Shown: positions 47,882 through 58,424 of the stretch, in pieces
How the letters are laid out: every line of letters starts with the position of its first letter
Position numbering within the stretch: position 1 is the stretch's first letter
NCBI GenBank assembly: GCA_963573315.1
Contig: OY752141.1
Coordinates: 3,596,001 to 3,660,000 of the forward strand
Origin: Entomortierella parvispora
Taxonomy: Eukaryota; Mortierellomycota; Mortierellomycetes; Mortierellales; Mortierellaceae
Direction of reading: 5' to 3'
DNA: 64,000 nucleotides
Notes under the pieces: model-generated
What the model was told of the DNA's origin: nothing
The model's input: the letters and a program-made list of their open reading frames with translations, nothing else
Database searches by the model: none
Position numbers and translations under genes: made by a program

Positions 47882-50800
47882 ATGGCCGCCATCAGCACCA
47901 CCCCGCAATCATTGCCACAGCAGCAGGTTCCATTCCTCGCACCCCATGGCGTCGACCCGCAGGATGTCCCCTGGCTTGCCGACTTGGTTGCACGCCAGGC
48001 CGTGCGACTCTTTGACCCACGCCAGCTACAGGAACTGGTTCCGTCTGTCTCGTCAGGGCCAACCTGTGTTCTCCACACGGCCAAGCTGCACCTCCAAGGC
48101 CAGGCACAGCCCCTGGCCATTGCCATCAAGCAGTACCACCGACCTGCAGATCTAATCTTTGAGGTATGTTTGAGGCATGTTTGAAGCATGTTTGAGGCAT
48201 GTTTGAGGCTTGTTTAGGCATGTCCCTGGCTGTCCCTGGTCGGAGTCCCGGCTGCTCTCATGCATGATACACATACTCCCTCCACCGCCCGGATAATCAA
48301 GCATCTCCGTGCTAACGTCTCTTTTGGCAATATTGCAATAGGTTCACCAATTGCTCATCACCCCTGCATCCCAGTTCACCAACCCGCAACTGGGCCTCGT
48401 CCAGCTGGGAGACCAAGGACTAACCTGTCTTGTAATGCCCTATCATCCACTCGGAAACCTCCGTCAGTACATCAAGGATCAACGTTCCAACCTCAATGCG
48501 CTTCAGCAGATGCAGATCATCCACGACATCGCCTCGGGACTCGAGTTCCTCCACCAACGGGGGACCCAACACAAAAACCTGCACTCGGCCAACGTTCTCA
48601 TATCTCTCCAGGGAATGGCTCTCCTCACCGACTTTGGCCGCGCCAACAACCGTGCCGAGGTTGGCATGCCGCCAAAGCCGACTGCCGCACTGGAAAGAGT
48701 TCGATCTCTGGCCGTCGTGTTTTTAGCACCAGAGGTGTTGGCCTCCAACTCTTACTCAACCAGGAGCGATGTCTATGCGCTTGGCATGATCATGTTTGAG
48801 CTATTGACAGGACGGGTGGCATTTGAGAACGATCTGAATCTCCCTGGACTGTCGACCAGAATCATGTTTGGCAGACAGGATACGTTCCCGCCTAATATCA
48901 AGGGCAGTCCAGGACCCACCTATGAGGCATTGATCAAGGATTGTTGGAAATTGAACCCATCAGATCGGCCCCATCTCTATGAGGTGAAGAGTCGACTGGA
49001 AAAGTTGATGACAGAGTGGAGACTGAAGATGCAGCAGCAACAGCAACATCTTCTTCAGCAACAACAGCAGTATCAGCAGCAGCAACAGGCGCAGTATCTT
49101 CAACCCTACCAGCCCGGCTCAGCTGCTCCACCGACGCCGCCTCTTCCAGAGATGCCACTTGACAAGTCCTTAACCTCCAACATGAGAACCTCGCGTCTTG
49201 CCAACGTCGCAGCCTCTCGAAATGAGGAACAGGGAGTCTCTACCGTGGTAACAACTCATATCGTGGTTCCCCCATTCAAGCACGATTCGACTACAGACAT
49301 TGGATCAAAGACCGACATTACAGACATGCCAGTGGAGGCATGGACCATTGGTCTGGCATCAGCACCCTTGCAGATGCAACAGCGGGATGCTATCCCGGTT
49401 ACATCCCGGACGCTCACTCAATCCAATGGACACCACAGAGCAAAGTCTGTGTTGCCCGACGATCAGCTTTTTTCTATACCTTTGAACACAGTACCTGTGC
49501 CTGCAGTCACTCCTTCCACGGCAGCAACTGCAGTTGGGGGTACAACGACGTCAGCCTTTGCAAACTCGGAAGCCTCCATATTCAAACGCCAGAATAAGAC
49601 ATCACCCATCAATGTCATGCAGCCGATACCAACAAATGGAATTCGCCAAACTATCGAGCCAGTTTCCCCAACATCAGGATCCTCCACTTCTTCGTTGAGT
49701 GGCTGGCCGTTACCACCAACAAATCGAACCAACAGCGAATCGAACTTTGTGACAAAGGCGTATGCAACTGCTCCTGTTCCAACTCCTGCTCCAGCTCAGA
49801 CACTTTCTGTATACATTCCAACTCCAAGCGTCTCGTCAATTGCTCACACTCTAGCGCCTGCTACGCTTCCAGAAAAATCGTCCATACCGCCAGCTTTATC
49901 TCCTACCAACATCTCGCCTGGCAAACTCTTCCAGTCCGGAAATGACAGTACCATAGCTGAATCAGGAGAACAAACAGCCCCCATGCCTTCATATTTCAAG
50001 TGGGGCCCTATAGCAGAAAAAGTCCCCGTTGAAAGTCATACTGTCAAATCTGCCTCTGCATCTGCTACAATCGTTGAGAAGGAGCAGGATATTCCAGTCG
50101 GAGCCGGTGTCGGCTCTGGTTCCAGGGAATGGATTCAAGGCGTGAAAACTGGACAGGATCCCAAGCGAGCCAAGAGTTTTATGGCGACAATCGAGTCCCT
50201 TGACCTTCCAGCACACCCAACACTGGCTAATCAGGCGTCTCCTACTGCGTCTTCTGGAACACCACGGGACTCGATTCTTGTCATTCCTGTGTTTCCCGAG
50301 CCACCTGCGACGCTTCACAATCGTCGTATATCTCATATGGATGCCCGATTTCGGCCCAGCAACTCTCGCGTTCTTGGAGTGGTCACCTCTAAGGAGCGCC
50401 CCTCTTCTTTTTCGAGCGATGACTCAGGATCTGGTCCAAGGAGTCCGACTCGACTAGGTGTTTCCCCTCAGGAGTCGACAAACAACTTGGCGACCACTCT
50501 AGGACTGACAGCTCGAGGAGCCTATACCCCCATCACCTCATCAGAGGACGTACCGCAGGCGCAGACTTCAGACTGCATCTACTCTGCGGCCCGTAATGGC
50601 GACTTGATGGAGCTCCAATATTTTTTGAACTTGGTTTTACATCTGTCACTGTCAACCGGCTCCGGCTCCTCACACGGACAATCCTCTGTGCACCCGACGG
50701 GACTCTCATCCATAGCCGCCCTTCTAGATGAGGTAGAGCCGATTGAACGACTGCCAGTGTTATGTTGTGTTGCAGTCGCAAGAAAGAACAAATACCAGGC

Positions 50801-52307
50801 CTTGAATATTGTCCTTAAGGCTGGAGCCAACGTGGAATGCAAGGAACCACGCGGAGGGAACACGCCATTGCATCTTATTTGCGAGACTGCTCCACCTCCT
50901 ATTCTGGATTCATCTGTCATGAGGCACAGGGAGGATGGCGGGATTGTCGATCGGAATGATGAAAGCTCTGGGGCAGGTCTTGTGGATTCAAAGATGAATC
51001 ATCTTTCTCTTTTGGATTTGATCCCAATGTATGAGGATGAAAAACCCGAGGATGAGGATCAGGATAATGAAGAAGTACTGAAGCGGGCCGATGAGCAAGA
51101 TGATCAAGAGCAGGAGGCCCTGGAGCGGGTGCAAGAGGACTCAGAGTCGATCTTTAGTCTTACGACAAACGAGGATGGCCTACCGTTGCTTTCGACGTGT
51201 GAACAAAACACCACTGGAGGAGACTACTATCATATGAAGAATCAGATTTTGATGAAGGGCGGTTTAGAAGACCAAATCCGACTCTTAATCTTGGCTGGCT
51301 CTCCAATTGATACGCCAAATCTCCGAGGCGAAACACCAATGCTGCTGTTGCTTCGGTACCATGATTCTGTCACGGCGTTGGCAACCTTCCTTCGATTGGG
51401 CGCGGACCCGACCCATTTGGCGCCTTTTGGTCCTGGAACCATGAATCCTGTCGAAGTCCACATGGATCCCAAAACTGTTCTAACAGCAGAAGCTCAAAAG
51501 AAACGGGCAAACAAGACACCAAGGCGATCTGCAAAGCAAAACCCTTTGGTCCAGCAACAGCGCTTACAGCAGCAGTCAGGCGAGGACCCTCATCATATTC
51601 TTATCATGCACGGTGCAGCCCTGGCGCACGCAGCTTACTACCTTCAGCAAGACTGTGTCCGCTATTTGTTGGAGCATGAGATTGAGTGTAGTGATCCCGT
51701 TCAGATCGAACAGGCCATTGTGGCGTGCCAACAGTCGGTGGCAGCCCAAGTGAACCCGCCTTTGGTTACAGTCCAGAGCCGGATCCTGCGGATTTTGGAA
51801 CAGAACTGGAAAGGAGAAGCTGGACGGAAGAATCGTATACGAGTTGCAGAGAGGACTTTGAACCGGAAGCGGAAGCCTTTGAGGTCCAATCCGCTCATGG
51901 TGGCACTGGCTGTCTCGTCATGTCCTGACTCTGGCACTTCTCACTCGAGCAATGCAACGTCGACCCATGTAAACGTAGCCAGGCCCCCGATCGTGGGTAA
52001 AACCTCTTCTCAGTCCTTGGGCGCAATACCCACGACCCATCTTTACGCGGTTGAGGGACCATCTGGACCCGAGATTGAACTGATCAGTCAATATGGCTTT
52101 CAACCTGACGCGTACGTCCCACGCTTTCAATTGAACGATCGATCCTTGCCGTCTGCCACGTCTTTGAAGGCTCAAGGAGGAGGAGGATATCATGATCGTT
52201 GGGTAAGTGAAGGCGCTGGCCCAAGAATGGGCGAGGGATCAGATCCCAACGATACCAACAGGAACATCTTTAGAAAGTTTCGAACCATTAGCAAAAAAGC
52301 CAGATAA
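47882..52307 (+). CDS. TKL-like protein kinase domain (catalytic Asp replaced) with ankyrin-like region
   Basis: Two exons (47882-48163 and 48342-52307) give 1415 residues. A kinase fold covers about residues 55-320: LAIAIKQY (VAIK Lys near residue 83), LVMPYHPLGNLRQYI, ASGLEFLH, then HKNLHSAN where active kinases have HRDLxxxN, then LLTDFGRAN, FLAPEVL, SDVYALGMIMFELLTG and CWKLNPSDRP. The catalytic-loop Asp is Asn (AAC, 48576-48578), so it is likely a pseudokinase or an unusual kinase. A Q-tract and ~400 Ser/Pro/Thr-rich residues follow. Then come ankyrin-like segments (YSAARNGDLMELQYFLN, GGNTPLHLICE, LRGETPMLLLLRYHD), an acidic insert and a basic C-terminus. A scaffold or signalling role is inferred. 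A GGTAAGTG at 52202 could be a splice donor, so the very C-terminus is less certain. Confidence 0.85.
48166..48221. repeat. 11-bp tandem repeat inside intron 1 of the kinase-ankyrin gene
   Basis: About four and a half units of GAGGCATGTTT with single-base variants, just after the splice donor at 48164. Confidence 0.85.
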
Positions 52308-52483
52308 AGGCCCTGCAATAATAGCAGTTGAGAACACTGAAGAGAGAGAATAGTTGTCTTGTTCAATGCTTCGTGGAGTGAGTATTTTTCCTCAGATTTC
52401 TGACTAAAAAACCACATAACTGGGGCTCTTCCTGGACGCGAAATCGCCTGATTCGCTGTTTCGTGGAGCGTGAGGTGATGCTG

Positions 52484-53151
52484 CACACTCAATGGTTCTG
52501 GGCTCGTCAAAAAAAAAATCAAGACAGACTCGTTAGGGACGCAAAGGATTGCACCCAACGTCAAGAAAAGGATCAACAAAGCTGCAACAAAGACGATCGA
52601 AAAAGGGGCAATCACGCCAAAAGAAGCACTGTCGAGTCCATGGATGGTCCGAGCGTAACATAGCAGGGAGTAATATTTTGTGCCGTGCCTGACCTGGCGT
52701 ATTCCTACCGCTGTGATCATCCCGTCTCTCACTCCTCACTCTGTGAACAATTGCGCGTTTTTGATGCTCCGATCTTAGAAAGTGTGCACAGTAAATCTCC
52801 CCGAGGACCCATGAAAAAAAAAATCCCCCCGGGAAAAGAGTGCAGGCCAGTCGATGCAACGCGTCTTTTTTTGTTGTTTTTCTACTATCAAGGATTAGCA
52901 AAGCCCTGCCTGCCGCTCTGCATTACTCACCCCTAAACAGCACGATTCCTGTGGGCATGGCGCGTCTCATGCATGAAGGGGGAACGTTCGTTCGAACTGT
53001 TCATCTTTCCGTGGGTAAAATGTAAAAAACTCCTCTCCACGCCTCTTTCAAGAGTTTTCTATATAAACTGCAACGACGAAAAGAAAAAATCCTCACCCAC
53101 CCACTCACCTTCATTTCTTCACACAACACCCACAGCTCTCAGCTTCAAGAT
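52484..53151 (+). promoter_or_regulatory. Array unit 1: conserved upstream block with TATA box
   Basis: First of five similar upstream blocks. Conserved landmarks in order: CAATGGTTCTGGG, GAAAGTGTGCACAGTAAATC, TCGATGCAACGCGTC (ACGCGT at 52859-52864), CTATCAAGGATTAGCAAAGC, and a strong TATA element TATATAA at 53060-53066, about 90 bp before the ATG. Confidence 0.8.
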
Positions 53152-53703
53152 ATGGCTCGCTCACTTTCGTCCTTGTTCCTGGGAGTCTTGGCCCTCACTT
53201 TGGTTGCTCTTCAAGGCGCTCTTGCAATTGTTGACCCCGGTATCTACATCATCCTGACCGAGTTTGACAAATATCTCTCTGTCGGCCCCGTGCCTCTCAT
53301 CTATCCCCCTGTGGATGTCCCTCTCCGTCTTTTGGATCGCCGATTCCTTGGCGAAGCATGGGAAATCTCCTCATACGAAGGTGGTCAAACCATCCGCTTG
53401 GTTGGTAATGACAACCAGCGTTATGGAATCGTCGGTTTTGACGACGGTGCCGTGTTCGCGACTGCCACGAAAAAACCTGAGGCCTGGGCTGTGAGCCCAG
53501 CCGGTGATGGTGTGTTCACGATCGGAGCTGTGAATGAGGACAAGCTCTTCACTCAATACGAGGACTCTATCCCCGCGGTTGTTCTTCGTCCTGCCGACGG
53601 TTCTGCGGATCAGCGTTGGAGACTTATTCGAATTGATCGCGACTTGCATCTTTCCAGCGCTATGTACGGAAAGAGCCGCTTCAACGTCCAGTGCAATATT
53701 TAA
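53152..53703 (+). CDS. Secreted beta-trefoil-like protein, array copy 1 (protease-inhibitor-like)
   Basis: An intronless ORF of 183 residues. It begins with a clear signal peptide (MARSLSSLFLGVLALTLVAL, cleavage after ALA near residue 25). The mature part has three similar segments, each centred on Trp: EAWEISSYEGGQTIRL, EAWAVSPAGDGVFTIG and QRWRLIRID. This three-fold pattern, the size and the secretion fit a beta-trefoil such as fungal I66-type serine-protease inhibitors, but I cannot confirm the family. The only Cys of the mature protein is near the C-terminus (FNVQCNI). This is the most divergent of the intact copies (for example VGNDNQRYGIVGFDDGAVF). Polyadenylation-like AATAAATATAC follows at about 53840. 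Confidence 0.85.
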   Translation: MARSLSSLFLGVLALTLVALQGALAIVDPGIYIILTEFDKYLSVGPVPLIYPPVDVPLRLLDRRFLGEAWEISSYEGGQTIRLVGNDNQRYGIVGFDDGAVFATATKKPEAWAVSPAGDGVFTIGAVNEDKLFTQYEDSIPAVVLRPADGSADQRWRLIRIDRDLHLSSAMYGKSRFNVQCNI

Positions 53704-54413
53704 ATACGCCTGTACGATCGCAGCCGCCGAATAGCTTCAGGACCCGCCAATCCTGCATCTTGATCTCACTCTTTTCCTTTGGTCTTGTAGCCAGACAACA
53801 AATCTACGCTGCGATTTATATTTTCTCACCTTGTATATGAATAAATATACACCACTTTTCAAACTTGTTTCATGAACACGAGACGCGGCTCTACTCGTCT
53901 AGTTCTGGTTTATGGTATTCTTCGTGATATTGGATGAAAGACTGGAATGCAATTGCTCAGTGTATCCTTGGTCGAAACACAAACGGTGGAGTTTCTCTCT
54001 TTTGGGAATTGTGCTGCAGGTCCTGATGGTCAGACATAATTAATAGACGCCTCCCTCGCGTCTGAGTGTAGAAAGAAATGAACTTCACCGTCTCTCCGTG
54101 ACTGCAAGGGACACCCTTGGAATCAAACTATACACGCTTTCGCTTTCGCGCCTATGTTTATCTCCTAACCGTTTCTCGTTTACCACCATTTGAATATGAT
54201 CAGTCTTTTCAACCCCCCAATGTCCCCCAAGGTATCCATGAAGTCCACTTCATGTCATTGCAGGCGACTTTTTGCTCTCCTTGAACACGGCATCTCCTTG
54301 CTTACTCTCTCTGTTCAACTCTCCGTGAAAATGTATACAATTGTCGCCCAAGAAGAATTCCCGTCCCACTAACCTTTTCTTCTCACGTTCATCACACAAC
54401 ATCCTGCTCCAAC

Positions 54414-54897
54414 ACGGCACGCTCGTCTCTTTGTAGCCGCGCTTGATCATCATCGTCCTTACTTTGTCCGTTTTTCAAGGTGTTCACGTGTTTGCCTACC
54501 CCGCTTGCTTTCATATCCAAACCGAAAATAACCTCTACCTCTCGCTCTGCCCAGTCATCCCCCGTTCACCCACCTGCCAATTTCCCTTCTAGTGTTTTGG
54601 AAATCCCAGCTGAAAGCGACATTTGGGAATTCAAAAGAGACGGCTTCGAGGGCCTTGAAATCCACCATCCCAAAAACTACGAGTTCACCTATGACTTAAT
54701 CAACATTGATAACGCCGTTTTCACAAGTGCCACGTCCGCGCCCCAAAAATGGTCTGTGACCACTGCTAGAAACGGGTTGTACAAAATTGGAAGGGTCGAC
54801 TATCATCTTTACTTTTCTCATTCCCAGGACGATAATCCTCGAGTTCTTCTTCGTCCCGGTAACGACCTTCCTGCCTATCCAGAGATGGATCCTCACT
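54414..54897 (+). pseudogene. Degenerate extra copy of the secreted-protein gene inside unit 1
   Basis: The sequence from 54414 aligns with the start of the array genes, but the ATG is ACG (ACGGCACGCTCGTCT), and an in-frame TGA follows within 11 codons. Further on, other frames still show related residues: FHIQTENNLYLSLCPVIP, DIWEFKRDGFEGLEIHHP, APQKWSVTTARNGLYKIG and NPRVLLRPG, parallel to the intact copies. At least one frameshift separates these pieces. It is much more diverged than the other copies, so it looks old. A frame from 54480 encodes 139 residues, but it lacks the signal peptide and starts out of phase. Confidence 0.75.
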
Positions 54898-55085
54898 GAA
54901 ATACTCGATTTGAAATACTTCAAGGGTTTACTAATAATACAAACGAACGTAATCCTGCACCTTTGCGTCAAAAAATCTCGCAAATATTTCTTTTGTCCGT
55001 TCGCACCGTGTCGCTGCTCTCGCTCATCTGATTTGATTCTTGTCACTCACGTTCAAAATATCTGTCTCCCATACATTTTGTGCTT

Positions 55086-55277
55086 TTTGGCCTTCGACCG
55101 GGTGCAATCATTCGAGACGATGATCCGGTTCAGTATTCTACCACCAACGAATTTTATGACGGAAATGGTGCCTGAACTGGAAGGTTGGAGAGGAGGGTTA
55201 CCACAATGTTATTACTTGCATTCACATTGACCCAAGGCATCGGATTCGAAGCCATCATTGACTCTCACCCTTTCTGA
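55086..55277 (+). pseudogene. Relic B, unit 1 copy: decayed end of an unrelated coding sequence
   Basis: Reading TTT GGC CTT gives FGLRPGAIIRDDDPVQYSTT and then NEFYDGNGA before a shift. A second frame gives KVGEEGYHNVITCIHIDP, with another one-base shift before the end. Related sequence recurs after array genes 2, 3 and 4. The family is not recognised. Confidence 0.55.
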
Positions 55278-55349
55278 TTTTCAGAACCGAGGTGATGATT
55301 GCACCCCATGAATAGGAGACAGAATTGAGACTGTGGTGGTGGGAAAGCT

Positions 55350-55560
55350 GGCAAGCGAAGACGCTGGCCCAAGAATGGGCGAGGGATCAGATCCCAACGA
55401 TACCAACAAGAACATCTTTAGAAAGTTTCGAACCATTATCAAAAAGGCCCCGCAATAACCACACTGAAGAGAGAGAACATTTGTCTTGTTCAATTCTTCG
55501 TGAAGTGGATGCTTTTCCCCCAGATTCCCCACTAAAACCACATAACTGGGACTGACTCAC
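55350..55560 (+). repeat. Duplicate of the kinase-ankyrin 3' end
   Basis: Near-copy of 52204-52434: both contain GCTGGCCCAAGAATGGGCGA, GATCCCAACGATACCAACA and GAAAGTTTCGAACCATTA, then the same 3' UTR landmarks (TTGTCTTGTTCAAT, CTTCGTG). The copy has lost the open frame of the kinase tail. It shows that the duplicated unit originally began inside the kinase gene. Confidence 0.85.
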
Positions 55561-55587
55561 TGTTTCGTGGAGCGTGAGGTGATGCTG

Positions 55588-56268
55588 CACATTCAGTGGT
55601 TCTGGGATCGTCGAAAAAAAACAAGGCAGATTCGTTAGGGACGCAAAGGATTGCACCCAACGTCAAGAAAAGGATCAACAAAGCTGCAACAAAGACGATC
55701 GAAAAGGGGCAATCACGCCAAAACAAGCACTGTCGAGTCCGTGGATGGTCCGTGCGTTCCGGCGTAACACGGCTGGGAACAATATTTTGTGTCATTCCTG
55801 GCTCGTCCCTGCTGCTGTAATGATCCCGTCCCTCGCTCCCCACTCGGCGAACAATTGCGCTTTTTTTGACGCTCCAATCTTAGAAAGTGTGCACAGTAAA
55901 TCTCCCCGAGGACCCATGAAAAAAAATCCCCCCAGGAAAAGAGTGCGCACCTGTCGATGCAACGCGTCTTTTTTTCTTGTTTTTTTTCTACTATCAAGGA
56001 TTAGCAAAGCTCTGCCTGCCACTCTGCATTACTCACCCCTAAATAACCCAATTCCTGCAGGCATGGCGTCTCTTGCATGAGGGGGAAACGGCTGTGAAAG
56101 TCCGTTCGAACTGTTCAACTTTCCGTGGGTAAAATGTGAGAAAATCCTTGCCACGCTTCACTGAAGAGTTTTCTATATAAACTGCCACTACGAAAAGAAA
56201 AAAAAATCCTCGCCCACACCACCCACCTTCATTTCTTCACACAACATCACAACACTCAACTTCAAAGT
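55588..56268 (+). promoter_or_regulatory. Array unit 2: conserved upstream block with TATA box
   Basis: Same landmarks as unit 1, with ACGCGT near 55963 and TATATAA at 56174-56180. Confidence 0.8.
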
Positions 56269-56820
56269 ATGGCTCGATCACTTTCGTCCCTGTTCTTGGG
56301 GGTTCTTGCCCTCGTTTTGGTCGTTCTTCAAGGCGCCCTGGCATATATCGAACCCGGTGTATACCTCATCCAGGCTGAGGAAGGCAAATATCTCTCTGTC
56401 GGCCCCGTGCCTCTCGTCTATCCTCCACTGGATGTCCCTTCTCGTCTTTTGGATCGCCCATTCTATAATGAAGCATGGGAAGTCAAAGCATCCGAAGATG
56501 GCTATACCATCCGTCTGCTTAGTGATCGACAAGACACTTATGGACTCGTCCGTTTTCAAGACGATGCCGTGTTCGCGAGTGCCAGGAAGGACCCTCAGGT
56601 CTGGGCCGTGAGCCCAGCCGGTAATGGTGAGTTCACGATCGGAGCTGTGAATGAGGATAACCTCTTCACTCAATACCCGGACACTCTCCCTGCGGTTGTT
56701 CTTCGTCCTGCCGACGGTTCTATTGTTCAGCGTTGGAGATTTATTCGAATTGATCGCGACTTGCACGGTTCCAGCGCTATGTACGGAAAGAGCCGCTTCA
56801 ACGTCCAGTGCGAGATTTAA
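56269..56820 (+). CDS. Secreted beta-trefoil-like protein, array copy 2
   Basis: A 183-residue intronless ORF with the same signal peptide as its neighbours (MARSLSSLFLGVLALVLVVL). Mature landmarks are GVYLIQAEEGKYLSVGPVPL, EAWEVKASEDGYTIRL, VWAVSPAGNGEFTIG, QRWRFIRID and the conserved end YGKSRFNVQCEI. Residues unique to this copy include LLSDRQDTYGLVRFQDD. All three Trp-centred segments are intact, and nothing suggests inactivation. The likely role is as an extracellular inhibitor or binding protein, inferred from size and fold pattern. Confidence 0.86.
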   Translation: MARSLSSLFLGVLALVLVVLQGALAYIEPGVYLIQAEEGKYLSVGPVPLVYPPLDVPSRLLDRPFYNEAWEVKASEDGYTIRLLSDRQDTYGLVRFQDDAVFASARKDPQVWAVSPAGNGEFTIGAVNEDNLFTQYPDTLPAVVLRPADGSIVQRWRFIRIDRDLHGSSAMYGKSRFNVQCEI

Positions 56821-57182
56821 ACACGCCAACAATATACGATTGCAGCTACCGAATGCCTTCAAGGCCCGCAAATCTTGCTCTTTCCTTTTGTCTCGTCGTT
56901 CGTGTTTGATCTTGTAGCACGCAAAAATCTATCCATTATTTTCACTTCGTCGTATATAAGTAAATATACCTCACTTTTCAAACCTCTACATGAACACGAG
57001 ACGCTATTCTACTCTTCCATGGTATTTTTCAGGATGTCGGATGAAAGAGTGGGAGGTCATTGATCAGTATATCCTGGTCGAGAAACAGATGATGAAATCT
57101 CTCTCTTTTTTCAAAGTGTGCTGCAAGTCCTGTGGTCAGACCAGACACCATGAACAAACGTCTCTGTAAGCGCCTCCAGTGA

Positions 57183-57473
57183 CATTTCTTCTTCCTGGGA
57201 CGCGTTTGGTGTGTAGAAAAGGATGGATTTTACTGGAGGACGTCTCGTACTTCTGCTCCTTTGCGTCAATACAGTTTGCGCTTTGGCCTTCGACTGGGTG
57301 CTATGACTTGAGATGATGATCCGGCTTGGTATTCTGCTATCAATTCTACAGTATGATCGAAATGGCGCCTGAACCGGAAGGTTGGAGAAGAGGGTTATCT
57401 GAATGGTATCACTTGCATTCACATTGACCCAGGCATTGGATTCGAAGCCAACATTGACTGTCGCCCGTTCTGA
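57183..57473 (+). pseudogene. Relic B, unit 2 copy
   Basis: One continuous frame with only two in-frame stops. It reads GRVWCVEKDGFYWRTSRTSA, then PLRQYSLRFGLRLGAMT (stop), DDDPAWYSAINSTV (stop), KWRLNRKVGEEGYLNG and ITCIHIDPGIGFEANIDCRP, with a terminal TGA at 57471-57473. Gene-like composition and the preserved frame over ~95 codons argue for a former gene rather than chance. No family is recognised. Confidence 0.6.
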
Positions 57474-57743
57474 TTTTCAGGGCCGAGGTTAGACTGTACT
57501 GATTTGAAGTCCTCATTCTCTGTGGAAAAGATGTCCGCAAGAAAGGGTCCCATCCACAGTGACCTACATTTCTTTCCCTGGCTTGCGGAGAGCGAAATAT
57601 AAACAAAGAAACAAATTATCGGATGTCTCCTCTCTTGAATTCACGTACCAAACTGGCTGCAAAAAGATATCGCGTTTGAGAGCCTGGCCCGCCAGCTCCA
57701 TTTTGGTGTACAAGGCAGCATCTCCAATCATACAGGCTGCATT

Positions 57744-58424
57744 GCACGTTCAATGGCTCTGGGTGGTTTAGGGCACGTCAAAAAAGCAAGACAAATTCGT
57801 TGGAGACGCCAAGGATTGCGCACCGACAAAAAGAAGGATCAGCAAAGTTGCAACAAAGACGACTGAAAAAGGGGCAATCACGCCAAAAGCGCCCGTCGAG
57901 TCCTTGGATGGTCCGAGCGTTCCAGCGTAACATGGATGGGAAAAACATTTTGTGCCATGCCCTGCCGCTGTAATCATCCCGTCTCTCGCTCTCACTCTGT
58001 GAACAATTGTGCGTTTTTGATGTTCCAATCTAAGAAAGTGTACACAATAAACTTCCCCGAGGACCCATGAAAAAAAAAATCCTCTAAGGAAAAGAGTGCA
58101 GACCAGTCGATGCAACGCGCCTTTTTTTATTTTTTTTTTCTACTATCAAGGATTAGCAAAGCTCTGCCTGCCACTCTGCATTTCTCACCCCTGAAATAAC
58201 TTGATTCTTGCGGGCATGGCGCGTCTCATGCATGAAGGGGAAACGACTGTGAAAGTCCGTTCGAACTGTTCAACTTTCCGTGGGTAAAACATAAAAAAAT
58301 CCTTTCTATGCCTCTTTCAAGAGTTTTCTATATAAACTGCAACGACGAAAAGAAAAAAAAAATCCTCACCCACTCCGCTCACCTTCATTTCCTCACACAA
58401 CACCACAACACCCAGCTTCAAAGT
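57744..58424 (+). promoter_or_regulatory. Array unit 3: conserved upstream block with TATA box
   Basis: Same landmarks as unit 1. The ACGCGT element is changed to ACGCGC here. TATATAA is at 58329-58335. Confidence 0.8.

Noticed and set aside
52190-52732. Minus-strand ORF of 180 codons over the kinase 3' end and array promoter
   Set aside because: It crosses the end of a well-supported plus-strand gene and repeated non-coding sequence. It is open by chance, and its copies in other units are broken.
54480-54899. 139-codon ORF in unit 1 as a functional gene
   Set aside because: It lacks a signal peptide, starts out of phase with the family and matches it only after a frameshift, so it is better read as part of a pseudogene.
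56278-56871. Long minus-strand ORF (197 codons) antisense to array copy 2, with similar ones at 58434-59147 and 60834-61451
   Set aside because: It is the mirror of a highly conserved coding sequence. The plus-strand frame has the signal peptide, TATA box and conserved motifs, and the antisense frame does not keep its ends between copies.
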